Source: JBQTII01 sp052388275
Lineage (GTDB): Bacteria > Actinomycetota > Actinomycetes > Sporichthyales > Sporichthyaceae
Length of the DNA: 56,461 nucleotides
Assembly: GCA_052388275.1 (NCBI GenBank)
Contig: JBQTII010000072.1
Span: forward strand, 1 to 56,461
Reading direction: 5' to 3'
Each line of letters begins with the position of its first letter. Within the stretch, counting starts at the first letter, position 1. The notes below the pieces were generated by a model. It saw only the letters and a list, made by a program, of their open reading frames with translations, searched no databases and was not told the origin of the DNA. Shown piece after piece: positions 1 to 9,261 of this stretch. The position numbers were made by a program, and so were the translations under genes.

Positions 1-48
1 TCCCGGCGCGGAAGGCGGCGTCTGTCCCGGCGCGGAAGGCGGCGTCTG
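1..48. repeat. 24-bp tandem repeat, two copies
   Basis: Positions 1-24 and 25-48 are identical 24-bp units. The array may continue to the left of the window. It lies upstream of cobQ, and no gene is visible in it. Confidence 0.8.
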
Positions 49-130
49 TCGTCACTTGCGTACGCCTCTCAGCCCGCCGGCGGGCTGATAGGCGTACTGA
101 ACGGATGACGGCCCGACAAGGGGGGCGGGC

Positions 131-190
131 GCGCGGGGGGCGGGCGTGCGGGGGGCGGGCGTGCGGGGCGCGGGCGTGAGGGGGGCGCTG
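131..190 (+). repeat. 15-bp minisatellite at the cobQ start
   Basis: Four imperfect 15-bp units (131, 146, 161, 176). Those from 146 on encode a repeated V-R-G-A-G pattern and give three in-frame GTG codons, so the cobQ start is ambiguous. The repeat length is a multiple of three, so copy-number change would not break the frame. Confidence 0.7.
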
Positions 191-1681
191 CTGGTCGCCG
201 GGACCACCTCGGACGCGGGCAAGAGCGTGCTGGTCGCGGGCCTGTGCCGCTGGCTGGCGCGTGAGGGAGTCGCGGTGGCGCCGTTCAAGGCGCAGAACAT
301 GTCCAACAACTCGGTGGTGACCCCAGGCGGCGCCGAGATCGGGCGGGCGCAGGGGATGCAGGCGGCCGCGGCCGGGCTCGCACCCGAGGTGGCGATGAAC
401 CCGGTGCTGCTCAAGCCGGGCTCGGATCGCACGTCGCAGGTCGTCCTGCTCGGGCGCCCGGTCGCCGAGGTGAGCGCGCTGTCCTACCGCGAACTTAAAC
501 CGCGCCTGATGGCTACGGTGCTTGCGTGCCTGGCGGACCTGCGCTCGCGATTCGACGTGGTGATCTGCGAGGGCGCCGGAAGCCCCGCCGAGATCAACCT
601 GCGCGCCGACGACATCGCGAACCTGGGCCTGGCCCGCGCGGCGGACCTGCCGGTGCTTGTCGTGGGCGATATCGACCGCGGGGGGGTGCTGGCGGCGATG
701 TTCGGCACGCTCGCGGTGCTGGAGCCGGCGGACCAGGCGCTGATCGCGGGCTTCGTGGTCAACAAGTTCCGCGGCGACCCGGCGCTGCTCGCGCCCGGCT
801 TGGAGCAATTGCGTGCGATGACCGGGCGCCCGACCCTGGGGGTCATCCCATGGGTCGCGGACCTGTGGGCCGACGTCGAGGACTCCCTCTCCCTCGACGC
901 GCTCGGATCGGGCGTGCGCAGCGCCGGACCACCGCCGCCCGGCGCCGATGCACTGCGGGTCGCGGTGATTCGGTTGCCGCGGATCTCCAACCTGACCGAT
1001 GCCGACGCCCTGGCCGCCGAACCCGGGGTGGTGGTGCGCTTCGTCGACCATCCCCTCGATCTGGTCGACGTCGACCTGGTCGTGCTGCCGGGAACCAAGG
1101 CGACGGTGGCGGACCTGGCCTGGCTTCGTACTCGGGGCCTAGCCGACGCGTTGTGCGCGCGGGCAGCCTCCGGGCGGCCGATCCTGGGAATCTGCGGCGG
1201 GTATCAGATGCTGGCGCGCACCATCACCGACGACGTCGAATCCCGCGCCGGGGTCGTAGCCGGCCTGGGGCTGCTGCCCGCCACGGTCCGTTTCGCCGCC
1301 GAGAAGACCGTCGGCTCCGTGCGCGGGGAGGCCTTCGGCCGGGAGGTCGCGGGCTACGAGATCCATCACGGCCGCACCACCCTCGACGATCGCGCCGAGC
1401 CGTTCCTCGACGGCTGCCGGCGCGGCGCGGTCTGGGGCACGACCTGGCACGGCGCGCTGGAATGCGATGGCTTCCGCCGAGCCTTCCTGGCCGAGGTCGC
1501 CGCCGCCGCCGGTCGCCGCTTCGTTCCCGTCGGCGAGGTGTGCTTCGCCGCCGCCCGCGCCGCCCGCCTGGACACGCTGGGGGATCTGGTCGCGGATCAT
1601 CTGGACACCGTCGCGCTCACGCGGTTGATCTGCGACGGAATCCCGAGCGGGCTTCCCCTGTTGGGGACGGTTCGCCTTTGA
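176..1681 (+). CDS. cobQ: Cobyric acid synthase CobQ
   Basis: Cytoplasmic amidotransferase of late cobalamin synthesis. It amidates adenosylcobyrinic acid a,c-diamide at four side chains, using glutamine and ATP. The N-terminus has the CobQ nucleotide-binding signature LLVAGTTSDAGKS, followed by FKAQNMSNNS. A class I glutamine amidotransferase domain occupies the C-terminal half, with the nucleophile Cys in ILGICGGYQML and the His of YEIHHGR. About 500 residues is normal for CobQ. I chose GTG 176 because it puts only a few residues before LLVAGTT, as in known family members; GTG 161 and GTG 146 lie in the same 15-bp repeat and cannot be excluded. The chelatase and cobO follow further right. 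Confidence 0.93.
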   Translation: MRGALLVAGTTSDAGKSVLVAGLCRWLAREGVAVAPFKAQNMSNNSVVTPGGAEIGRAQGMQAAAAGLAPEVAMNPVLLKPGSDRTSQVVLLGRPVAEVSALSYRELKPRLMATVLACLADLRSRFDVVICEGAGSPAEINLRADDIANLGLARAADLPVLVVGDIDRGGVLAAMFGTLAVLEPADQALIAGFVVNKFRGDPALLAPGLEQLRAMTGRPTLGVIPWVADLWADVEDSLSLDALGSGVRSAGPPPPGADALRVAVIRLPRISNLTDADALAAEPGVVVRFVDHPLDLVDVDLVVLPGTKATVADLAWLRTRGLADALCARAASGRPILGICGGYQMLARTITDDVESRAGVVAGLGLLPATVRFAAEKTVGSVRGEAFGREVAGYEIHHGRTTLDDRAEPFLDGCRRGAVWGTTWHGALECDGFRRAFLAEVAAAAGRRFVPVGEVCFAAARAARLDTLGDLVADHLDTVALTRLICDGIPSGLPLLGTVRL

Positions 1682-1793
1682 TCGCGCCGGTCGGCGACTG
1701 GGGCGCGGCGCTCGCCAGTGGCGACCGTGTGGATAGGGATACTGGCTATTGTCCGGACGGTGGGTCCGGCCGGTCCAGTAGCGGAGGCGCGCG

Positions 1794-2252
1794 ATGAGGG
1801 TGTCGGCGAAGGTCGACTATGCCGTGCGGGCCCTGGTCGAGATCGCGGCGAACGAGAGCGGCAAGCCGCTCTCCGCGGAGGCCATCGCCACCGCGCAGGA
1901 CATCCCACGCGACTTCCTGCTCGCGGTTCTCGCGGACCTGCGCCGGGCAAGCATCGTGGCGAGCCAGCGCGGTCAATCCGGCGGATGGGTGCGCCTGGCC
2001 GATCCCGCTACGGTGTCCGTGGCGGACGTGATCCGCGCGGTCGATGGGCCCTTGGTGAGCGTGCACGGCCGGGCCCCGGAGGACGTCGCGTACGAGGGGT
2101 CGGCCCAATCGCTGCAGCAGGTGTGGGTCGCCGTTCGGGCGAGCATGCGCGAGGTACTGGAGGAGGTCACGATCGCCCATCTGCTGGCGAAGAGGCTTCC
2201 CGCCTCCGCCCAGGCCCGTACCCGCGCCGACGACGCGTGGCACCGGCGTTGA
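1794..2252 (+). CDS. Rrf2 family transcriptional regulator
   Basis: About 152 residues, with the Rrf2 winged-helix opening (MRVSAKVDYAVRALVEIA) and the wing segment SQRGQSGGWVRLADP. Family members such as IscR and NsrR bind an Fe-S cluster through three cysteines near residues 90-110. This protein has no cysteine at all, so it is an apo-type member or senses something else. A GGAGG motif lies at good distance from ATG 1794. It stands alone between cobQ and a convergent FG-GAP gene, so its targets cannot be told from context; autoregulation is possible in the 112-bp gap upstream. Confidence 0.85.
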   Translation: MRVSAKVDYAVRALVEIAANESGKPLSAEAIATAQDIPRDFLLAVLADLRRASIVASQRGQSGGWVRLADPATVSVADVIRAVDGPLVSVHGRAPEDVAYEGSAQSLQQVWVAVRASMREVLEEVTIAHLLAKRLPASAQARTRADDAWHRR

Positions 2253-2259
2253 TTGCGGT

Positions 2260-2317
2260 CTTCTGTATGCGTGTCGGGCCTTCGAGGCGCCCGATAGGCC
2301 CGACACGCATACAGAAG
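2260..2317. terminator. Long perfect inverted repeat between convergent genes (family P1, copy 1)
   Basis: Two 21-nt arms, 2260-2280 and 2297-2317, are perfect reverse complements around a 16-nt loop. The element lies between the stops of the Rrf2 gene and the convergent FG-GAP gene, as expected of a bidirectional terminator. There is no T tract. A diverged copy in the opposite orientation lies at 31085-31148, also between convergent genes. Confidence 0.8.
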
Positions 2318-2335
2318 TTGGGCTAGGTCGGGTTC

Positions 2336-3931
2336 CTAACCCAGGGCGTAGCCGAGGAATACCCCCGGCGCGGGATCGCCCGCGAATCCGGGCGAGGTCA
2401 GGGTCCAGTGCGCGCTGGCGACCCCCGTCGGTCCGGCCTTGGACGCGCCCAGCACCTCGAACGCACCGCCTCGCTGGGTGAAGGTGCCCGGCGTGCCTTC
2501 GGCGGGTATGCCGATCACCAGCTGCTCCTGCGCGCGGCCACGAATCTGACGTGTTGTCAGTGCGAGGCCGAAGCGGTCCCCTGATCCTGCCTCGCCACCG
2601 ACCCCGTCGACGTCCTGGTGCAGGTAGCGGCTGCGGTCTGGGCGCAGGCCGGCGTCCGAGCCGGGAAAGACGTGGACCGCGCCGGCATCGGGCACAATCC
2701 CGGTCGCGGCGGGGACGTCGGCGAAGGGCGTCCCCACCACAAGATCGGCGTGCCGACCCGCGGTCAGACGTCCGGTGGCCAAGGCGGCACCGAACCCATC
2801 GCCGGGACGGCCGTCGCCCTCGACGCCTGCGGTTCCCTGGCCGAGGTTCAGGGCCCCGGCGCCGCGCAGCCCGCGGGCTCCCGCGTAGAGGACCGTCACG
2901 GCGCCGCGGCCCTGCTTGGCGCCCGGAACCCCGACGGCAAGGTCGGTGCGCCCGTCGCCGTTGAAGTCTCCGGTGATCAGGCGCGCCCCGAAGCGATCGT
3001 TTCCGGCGGCCGGACCGGGCACGCCCGGGGTGTTGCGGGTGAACGCTCGCGGCGTGGTGAATCCGGTGCTGTCCACGGCGATGGCGACTACCGAGCCCAC
3101 GTCGTTCTCACCGGGCGACCCCACGATCAGCGAGGGTCGTCCGCTCCCGGTGATTTCACCTATCGCCAGGGCCGCGCCGAAGGCGTCGTCGCTCTCTGGG
3201 CGCCCGCGCAGTGGGGCCGCTCCCTGGCGTAGCACGACGGGGTGGACGGCGGCGTTCAGCCCGTCCGCACTACCGAAGATCACCGTGACGGTGCCTGCCC
3301 CGAAAGCGCCATCGATGCTCTCTCCGGGTGCGCCGACGGCGAGGTCGGCGAATCCGTCGGCGTTGAGGTCTCCGGTGGCCAGCGCCGTGCCGAAGCGGTC
3401 GTTGGGCTCCGGGGCACCGGGGACCTTGCGGGAGGCCTGATTGATCAACGACGTGCCGGTGGTGCTCAGGCCCGCGGGTGTGCCGTACAGCACGGTGACG
3501 GCGCCGGCGGCCTCGTCCTCACCCGGGGCGCCGACCGCGACATCGGCGCAGCCGTCGGAGTTGAAGTCCGCGACCGCGAGCGTCGCGCCCCATTCGTCGG
3601 CGTCCTCAGCGCGGTGTTGGGCGCCGGTCAGGTCGAAGGAGAGCGAGTCCTGGGTGAGGAATTGATCATCCGGCGCGGTCCCGACGGGATCGGCGGTGAG
3701 CCCGGTGGGCGTGCCGTAGAGGACGTGGATTGCGCCCTGCAACCGGGTGCGGCCGTACTCGGTGACCACGAGGTCGCCGTGCCCGTCGCCGTTGATGTCC
3801 CCGGCGACGGCGGGGGTCACCGCTGCGGTACAGCCCGAGACGGCTGCGCTCGCGGCGCCGGCCGGTGGGATTGCGGTGGCGCCCAGAAGGGTCAGCGTGC
3901 CGACGGCCGCCACCAGAGCAATGTTTCGCAT
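2336..3931 (-). CDS. Secreted FG-GAP (integrin-alpha-like) repeat protein
   Basis: About 531 residues. An N-terminal signal peptide (MRNIALVAAVGTLTLLGATA, then an Ala-rich region) indicates export. The mature part holds about seven FG-GAP blade repeats with calcium-binding D-x-[ND]-x-D-G-like loops, for example DINGDGHGDLVV, FNSDGCADVAVGAPGE and FNGDGRTDLAVGVPGA. Such repeats fold into a seven-bladed propeller, used in cell-surface adhesion or fused to enzymes. No catalytic domain is visible, so a specific function cannot be given. ATG 3931 is preferred because it gives a clean signal peptide; an in-frame start at 3964 would add 11 residues. Confidence 0.85.
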   Translation of the reverse strand: MRNIALVAAVGTLTLLGATAIPPAGAASAAVSGCTAAVTPAVAGDINGDGHGDLVVTEYGRTRLQGAIHVLYGTPTGLTADPVGTAPDDQFLTQDSLSFDLTGAQHRAEDADEWGATLAVADFNSDGCADVAVGAPGEDEAAGAVTVLYGTPAGLSTTGTSLINQASRKVPGAPEPNDRFGTALATGDLNADGFADLAVGAPGESIDGAFGAGTVTVIFGSADGLNAAVHPVVLRQGAAPLRGRPESDDAFGAALAIGEITGSGRPSLIVGSPGENDVGSVVAIAVDSTGFTTPRAFTRNTPGVPGPAAGNDRFGARLITGDFNGDGRTDLAVGVPGAKQGRGAVTVLYAGARGLRGAGALNLGQGTAGVEGDGRPGDGFGAALATGRLTAGRHADLVVGTPFADVPAATGIVPDAGAVHVFPGSDAGLRPDRSRYLHQDVDGVGGEAGSGDRFGLALTTRQIRGRAQEQLVIGIPAEGTPGTFTQRGGAFEVLGASKAGPTGVASAHWTLTSPGFAGDPAPGVFLGYALG

Positions 3932-4110
3932 GAGTCCAGTGTGACAGATGAGATGTGAAATCACCTCGTAAAGCAGCGCGAAGCCGTCATCCTGCCGGGG
4001 CCCACGGCGCGGGATCGCGCGAGCGGGTGATGTGCCGAAGCGGTCGGGGCGCCTGCGCGCGGCGTCGTCCCGGGGCGAGCAGCCGATCGGGTGGGGAGGG
4101 CCTGTGTGGA

Positions 4111-6135
4111 ATGCTCGCGGCCATGACCTTCCCGTTCAGCGCTGTGGTCGGGATGGACGATCTCAAGCTCGCGCTGCTGCTCAACGCCGTCGCTCCCGGA
4201 ATCGGGGGGGTGCTGGTGCGCGGGGAGAAGGGGACGGCCAAGTCCACCGCCGTCCGCGCGCTGGCGGCGCTGCTGCCCATGATGACCGTCGTGGCGGACT
4301 GCCGCTTCGGGTGCGACGCCGCCACCCCTGAACCCGCCTGCCCCGATGGGCCACATGGGCCCGGCGCCGCGTGCACCGTGCGCCGTGGGCGCCTCGTCGA
4401 GCTGCCGGTCGGGGCCGCCGAGGACCGCGTCGTCGGCTCGCTGGACCTGGAGCGTGCGCTGTCCGAGGGGGTCCGTGCGTTCTCCCCCGGTCTGCTCGCC
4501 GACGCCAACCGCGGCGTGCTGTACGTCGACGAGGTCAACCTTCTGCACGACCATTTGGTCGACGTCCTGCTCGACGCCGCCGCGCTGGGCCGCTGCTACG
4601 TCGAGCGCGAGGGGGTTTCGGTCTCCCACGCCGCCCGGTTCCTGCTGGTGGGCACGATGAATCCCGAGGAAGGGGAGCTGCGTCCGCAACTGCTCGATCG
4701 CTTCGGGCTCACCGTCTCCGTCTGCGCCAGCCGCGATCCCGCCCAGCGCGTCGAGGTCGTGCGCCGCGGCCTGGCCTTTGAGGCCGACCCGGACGGCTTC
4801 GCGGCTCGCTGGGCCGCCGACGATGCCGACCTCGCCGCGCAGATCGTCGATGCCAGGGCACGCCTGGGCACCGTCGAGCTGCCCGACGACGAGCTGCACC
4901 GCATCGCCGTCGTCTGCGCAGCGTTCGACGTCGACGGGATGCGCGCCGATCTGGTGATCGCCCGCACCGCACTCGCGCACGCCGCCTGGTTCGGCCGCGA
5001 CCGGGTGGACGCCGCCGACGTCGCCGCCGCGGCGCGCCTCGCGCTGCCCCATCGCCGTCGCCGGGACCCCTTCGATGCCCCCGGCCTGGACGACGAGGCG
5101 TTGGAGAAAGCCCTGGCCGAGGCCGAGGCGTCGATGCCGGCACCCCCCGACGACGATCCCGACCCGCCCGATCCCGCCACCAACTCCGGGACGTCCGAAG
5201 AACAGCGTCCGGCGGGCTACGAATCGTCGGACGCAACGGTTGAGTCGCCGGCAACGGGTCTCGGCGATGCCGGGCCGGGCGGGCACGTTGCCGCCCCCGG
5301 GCAGCCGTTCCGCACGCGCGTGCTCACCGTGCCCGGGACCGGCTCCGGTACTCCCGGTCGGCGTTCGCCGGCCCGCACCGACACCGGACGCACCGTCGGC
5401 TCGCGCCGCCCGGAGCCTGGCCGCGCCCGCCACGTCCACCTGAGCGCGACGATCGTCGCGGCCGCGCTGAACCGCGCCGGACGCCCTGCCCGGGCCGGTT
5501 CCCATGGCGAGCCGGTCGCCGGCCCGCGGCTGCGCATCGGCAGGGACGACCTGCGCCACGCGGTGCGGGAAGGCCGCGAGTCGAACCTTGTGCTGTTCTG
5601 CGTCGACGCCTCCGGCTCGATGGCCGCGCGCGCGCGAATGAGCGCCGTCAAGACCGCTGTGCTGTCATTGCTCCTCGACGCCTACCAGCGCCGCGACAAG
5701 GTCGGCCTGGTCACCTTCCGCGGCTGCGGCGCCCGTGTGGACCTGCCACCGACCTCCAGCGTCGAAGCCGGTGGCGCACGGTTGCGCGCGTTGGCGACGG
5801 GGGGCCGCACCCCCCTGGCCGAGGGCCTGCACCGCGCCCGCGGCGTCCTGGCGGCCGAGCGCCTGCGCGATCCTTACCGGCGTGCGCTGCTCGTCCTGGT
5901 CACCGACGGGCGGGCGACGACCGGGCCCGAGGCCGCGGCCCGCGCCACGACGGGGGCGCGCGCCCTCGCCGGCGACGGCGTCGCGGCGATCGTCGTGGAC
6001 TGCGAGGACGGCTACCTGCGGCTCGGCCTGGCGGCCGACCTCGCCGAGACCCTGCGCGCCCCCGTGCTACGCCTTGATGACCTCGGCGCCGCCGGCCTCG
6101 GCGGTTTGGTGCGCGAGATACGGAAGGTGGCCTGA
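4111..6135 (+). CDS. Fused ChlI/ChlD-type metal chelatase subunit (putative cobaltochelatase ATPase)
   Basis: About 674 residues. The N-terminal AAA+ domain has Walker A GEKGTAKST (residues about 38-46), a Cys-containing segment typical of the family, and a Walker B-like VLYVDEVNLL. A Pro/Gly-rich linker runs from about 345 to 450. A C-terminal VWA domain carries the MIDAS motif DASGSM near residue 499. The fused arrangement is usual for actinobacterial magnesium-chelatase-like proteins beside cobO, where they are taken to be the ATPase partner of CobN-type cobalt insertion; that role is inferred from context. ATG 4111 is preceded by GGAGGG; ATG 4123 is the alternative. The linker contains a possible copy of the 42-bp palindrome at 5192-5233. 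Confidence 0.88.
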   Translation: MLAAMTFPFSAVVGMDDLKLALLLNAVAPGIGGVLVRGEKGTAKSTAVRALAALLPMMTVVADCRFGCDAATPEPACPDGPHGPGAACTVRRGRLVELPVGAAEDRVVGSLDLERALSEGVRAFSPGLLADANRGVLYVDEVNLLHDHLVDVLLDAAALGRCYVEREGVSVSHAARFLLVGTMNPEEGELRPQLLDRFGLTVSVCASRDPAQRVEVVRRGLAFEADPDGFAARWAADDADLAAQIVDARARLGTVELPDDELHRIAVVCAAFDVDGMRADLVIARTALAHAAWFGRDRVDAADVAAAARLALPHRRRRDPFDAPGLDDEALEKALAEAEASMPAPPDDDPDPPDPATNSGTSEEQRPAGYESSDATVESPATGLGDAGPGGHVAAPGQPFRTRVLTVPGTGSGTPGRRSPARTDTGRTVGSRRPEPGRARHVHLSATIVAAALNRAGRPARAGSHGEPVAGPRLRIGRDDLRHAVREGRESNLVLFCVDASGSMAARARMSAVKTAVLSLLLDAYQRRDKVGLVTFRGCGARVDLPPTSSVEAGGARLRALATGGRTPLAEGLHRARGVLAAERLRDPYRRALLVLVTDGRATTGPEAAARATTGARALAGDGVAAIVVDCEDGYLRLGLAADLAETLRAPVLRLDDLGAAGLGGLVREIRKVA

Positions 6136-6138
6136 GCC

Positions 6139-6753
6139 GTGCCGCAGGGTCAGGTCCAGGAGGTTCCTGCCGACGGTCTGACGACCCGTCAGCGGCGAAA
6201 CCGGCCGCTGGTGATCGTCCACACCGGGGAGATGAAGGGCAAATCCACCGCCGCCTTCGGGCTCGCCCTGCGCGGCTGGAACCAGGGCTGGTCGATCGGG
6301 GTATTCCAGTTCGTCAAGAGCGCGAAGTGGAAGGTCGGTGAGGAGGAAGCCTTCCGCGCGCTGGGCCGCCTGCACACCGAGACCGGCGTGGGCGGGCCGG
6401 TCGACTGGAACAAGATGGGCTCGGGGTGGTCCTGGACCCGGCGCCCTGGCACCGAGGAAGACCACGCCGCCGATGCAGTCGAGGGGTGGACCGAGATCAA
6501 GCGCCGCCTGGCGGCTGAGCAGCACGGCCTTTACGTCCTGGATGAGTTCACCTACCCCATGACGTGGGGGTGGATCGATGTCTCCGACGTCGTGCAGACC
6601 CTGGCGCAGCGCCCCGGACACCAGCACGTGATCATCACCGGCCGCGACGCGCATCCGGACCTGCTGGCCGCCGCGGATCTGGTGACGAGGATGACCAAGG
6701 TCAAGCACCCGATGGACGCCGGTCAAAAGGGGCAGCGCGGGATCGAGTGGTAG
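6139..6753 (+). CDS. cobO: Cob(I)yrinic acid a,c-diamide adenosyltransferase CobO
   Basis: Transfers the adenosyl group of ATP to Co(I) corrinoids in cobalamin synthesis. The 204-residue protein has the P-loop HTGEMKGKSTAAFG, the segment FQFVKSAKW and the conserved YVLDEFTYPM, all diagnostic of CobO/BtuR. The GTG start lies 3 nt after the chelatase stop, with an AGG-rich site within the end of the upstream gene, so the two are probably co-transcribed and translationally linked. cobB, which often follows in related operons, is not here. Confidence 0.95.
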   Translation: MPQGQVQEVPADGLTTRQRRNRPLVIVHTGEMKGKSTAAFGLALRGWNQGWSIGVFQFVKSAKWKVGEEEAFRALGRLHTETGVGGPVDWNKMGSGWSWTRRPGTEEDHAADAVEGWTEIKRRLAAEQHGLYVLDEFTYPMTWGWIDVSDVVQTLAQRPGHQHVIITGRDAHPDLLAAADLVTRMTKVKHPMDAGQKGQRGIEW

Positions 6754-6853
6754 GCCTTTCGGGCCATCGCGCGGTGATCTCCTGCATTCGGGACGCTCGC
6801 GGGATACCGTCGCGGTAGGGAACTCGGACGAGGCGCAGAAAGGGGTAGCGCTC

Positions 6854-7495
6854 ATGCATGTCAGGACACGGGGCAGGGTGAGCGCAGCGGCCGCGACCGT
6901 GGCAGTGCTCGCCGGCGTGGGCGCAGTGCTCGCGACCCGAGGCGGCGATGCCCCGGTGGCGGTCGAGACCGCGGGCGCACCGCAGATCCTGCCCGTGCCC
7001 ACCACCGAACCCGAACCCGAGCCCGAGTGCAGCACGGCGCAGCGCCGGATCATGCCCACCTCGATCTCCATCGCCGGGGTGGACAAGAACATCGCCGTCT
7101 TGGCGCTGCGCTCGGATGCCCAAGGGCTGCCGGGCACCCCGCCGCTCACCCTCGTCGGCAAGAACTCGATGGCCTTCGACCTGGACAGCGGCATCCGGCC
7201 CGGGGACAAACGCGGCAACGCCCTGCTCAACGCGCACACCTTTCCCGACGGCAGCGCCCTGGGAAACAAGCTGCTCGACGCCCTGCAGGAGGGTGACCAG
7301 ATCGTCGTGCGCGGGGTGGGCGGCAAGCTCTGCTACGAGGTGACCAAGCGCGTCGAGGTCCTGGCCAGCGTGGGCAGCACCAAGTACTACGCGAGGAAGG
7401 GCCGCCCGCAGATCGCCATCGTGGTCTGTTCCGGGGAGCGGCTGGGCCCCGGGGATTGGACCAAGCGCACTCTGTGGTTCGCCTCGCCGCTCTGA
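6854..7495 (+). CDS. Class F-like sortase
   Basis: 213 residues. A single N-terminal membrane anchor (residues about 10-28, Ala/Val-rich) is followed by a short Glu-Pro linker and a sortase fold. The catalytic His is in LLNAHTFPDG, the Cys in IAIVVCSGERLG, and the Arg in WTKRTLWFA, so all three catalytic residues are present. Class F sortases are common single-copy housekeeping enzymes of Actinobacteria that anchor or process surface proteins. No LPXTG-type substrate gene is evident in this window. ATG 6854 has an AAAGGGG site upstream. It ends before a large inverted repeat shared with the convergent oxidase gene. Confidence 0.85.
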   Translation: MHVRTRGRVSAAAATVAVLAGVGAVLATRGGDAPVAVETAGAPQILPVPTTEPEPEPECSTAQRRIMPTSISIAGVDKNIAVLALRSDAQGLPGTPPLTLVGKNSMAFDLDSGIRPGDKRGNALLNAHTFPDGSALGNKLLDALQEGDQIVVRGVGGKLCYEVTKRVEVLASVGSTKYYARKGRPQIAIVVCSGERLGPGDWTKRTLWFASPL

Positions 7496-7518
7496 GCTGC
7501 AATCCCCCCGGTGGTGCT

Positions 7519-7618
7519 AGGGCGTGTCTCCCAATCTCAGGTGGATGCGGTCGGTGATCCAGGTGGCGCCGCCTGGGCGCCGATCCGCGCCGCCTATCGG
7601 GATTGGGAGACATGCCCT
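7519..7618. terminator. Long inverted repeat between sortase and oxidase genes (family P2)
   Basis: Arms 7519-7536 and 7601-7618 pair at 17 of 18 positions; the roughly 64-nt interior is GC-rich with further nested complementarity. It sits between convergent stops, so a bidirectional terminator is likely. A half copy of the arm (GTGTCTCTCAATCT and flanks) occurs at about 11394-11420 between egtC and egtD. Confidence 0.7.
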
Positions 7619-7644
7619 GGGCGCATCGAGACGATCCTGCGCCC

Positions 7645-9234
7645 TCAGAGATAGCGCAGCACCCGGGCCATGCCGTTTTCCATGTGGTAGTCGTTGTGGC
7701 AGTGAATCATCCAGTCGCCGGGATTGTCGGCGATGAAGTCGGCGCTGATCACCCCGCCGCCGCCAGTGACCAGGACGGTGTCCTTGAGCGGGCCGGACCC
7801 GGACTCGTTGTTCACCCAGAACGGGTGCCCATGCAGGTGCATGGGGTGGGCGATGCTCGCCGTGTTACGCAGCACCAGGCGGACAAGTTCGCCGGCGCCG
7901 ATAGGGAGCGGGTCCGCCTGCGGACCGGTCAGCGGCGCGGTGCCGTGGGTGTGGACGTAGCGCTGGCCGTTGATCCTGCTGGTGGACTCCAGGACCAGTT
8001 CCAGGACCCGGTCAGGTGCGCGCCTCGGGCGCGTGCGGGTGCCGGCGTAGGCGAGGTCGGCGTAGCTGAGTAGCCGCCCGCTCAGTTCGCTCGGGCGAAC
8101 CTCGGCCGCGGGCGAGGTTGCCGTCGGGGTGTCGGTGTAGCGCAGCACGGCGCGCGCAAACCCGCGCTTGGACTCGGGCACCGCGGCCAGCTGCCAGGCA
8201 CCCGGGTTCGAGGCGGTCACCACGACGTCGTACCGCTCGCCCATGCCGAGGCGGACCGCGTCGACGGTGACGGGTTCCACGGGCATACCGTCGGCGTGAG
8301 TGACCGTCAGCTGGTGTCCGGCCAGGGCGACCAGGAAACCGGTGTCGGCGGCGATGTTCATCAGGCGCAGCCGGATCCGCTCCCCGGTGCGGACCTCGAA
8401 GGTGGCCGGATCGGCCGCGGGTCGCCCGTTCACCAGGTACAGCGGGTAAGCGCGGCCACCGAGCTTGGGGCCGGGATTGGCACCGGCGACGGTGCTGGTG
8501 TCATCGGCATCCTCGGCGTCCACCTCGTCCGCGTCCGCGGGGGTCGGCGAGGTGCTTGCCGCCGAACGCGAACCGAGACCGTCGCGCCCAGGGATACCTC
8601 CGAGGCGGCCGGGGGAATGGGATCCCCCGTGCGTGCTGGGCGCGCTCACCGCGAGCCCGTCGCGCCAGTCATCGAACATCACGGTGTACTCGCGGTCGTA
8701 GTCCAGGGGCTCCGGATCGAGGGAGTCGACGATGAGCGGGCCGTAGAGGCCCAGATCGAGCTGATGGCCCTGGTGGGCGTGATACATGTGCGAGCCCGCA
8801 TCGAGCGGGACGAAGTCGTAGTCGAAAGCGTCGCCGGTGGGCACCGGATCCTGGGTAACGCCCGGGACCCCGTCCATGGCGTTCGGCAGCGAGACCCCGT
8901 GCCAGTGAATGGTCGTCAGATCAGGGAGATTGTTGGCCAGTCGGACCTGGACACGTTCGCCTTGACGCACGCGGATCTCGGGTCCGGGAAGGCGCCCGTT
9001 GTAGCCCCAGCTCGTCACCACCGTTCCGGCCAGGTCGACCTGCACTTCGCCCGCGGCGAGCACCCCGGAGGCGCTACCCGGGGTGAGCAGTGGACCCAGG
9101 CTCGACGTCGGTGTCGCCGGCGCAGCGCCCGGGCGGGCCGGGCCCGAATCCTCACCGGCGCAGCCGCCGACCAGGCCCAGGCCCACCCCGCCGGAGATCG
9201 CGAGGAATCGCCGGCGGGACAGCGTCGAACTCAT
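7645..9234 (-). CDS. Multicopper oxidase, Tat-exported lipoprotein
   Basis: 529 residues. The N-terminus has a twin-arginine-type motif (SRRRFLAISGG) and a lipobox (LVGGC, Cys25), so it is probably exported folded and lipid-anchored outside the membrane. Copper ligands are complete: HWHG (His110, His112), YHAH (His152, His154), HPMHLHGH near residue 460, and HCH...H...M at 511-522 with Cys512 as the type 1 ligand. It is therefore a three-domain laccase or copper oxidase. A variable Ser/Gly/Asp-rich insert lies at about 200-240. It is 27 nt downstream of a cupredoxin-like lipoprotein gene, suggesting a functional pair. The substrate cannot be read from sequence. Confidence 0.92.
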   Translation of the reverse strand: MSSTLSRRRFLAISGGVGLGLVGGCAGEDSGPARPGAAPATPTSSLGPLLTPGSASGVLAAGEVQVDLAGTVVTSWGYNGRLPGPEIRVRQGERVQVRLANNLPDLTTIHWHGVSLPNAMDGVPGVTQDPVPTGDAFDYDFVPLDAGSHMYHAHQGHQLDLGLYGPLIVDSLDPEPLDYDREYTVMFDDWRDGLAVSAPSTHGGSHSPGRLGGIPGRDGLGSRSAASTSPTPADADEVDAEDADDTSTVAGANPGPKLGGRAYPLYLVNGRPAADPATFEVRTGERIRLRLMNIAADTGFLVALAGHQLTVTHADGMPVEPVTVDAVRLGMGERYDVVVTASNPGAWQLAAVPESKRGFARAVLRYTDTPTATSPAAEVRPSELSGRLLSYADLAYAGTRTRPRRAPDRVLELVLESTSRINGQRYVHTHGTAPLTGPQADPLPIGAGELVRLVLRNTASIAHPMHLHGHPFWVNNESGSGPLKDTVLVTGGGGVISADFIADNPGDWMIHCHNDYHMENGMARVLRYL

Positions 9235-9261
9235 GGCAGCAGTATCACCGCGGGCCGGGCT

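Noticed and set aside
1..175. Cobalamin riboswitch upstream of cobQ
   Set aside because: Only 24-bp and 15-bp tandem repeats are visible; no B12-box-like sequence can be recognised.
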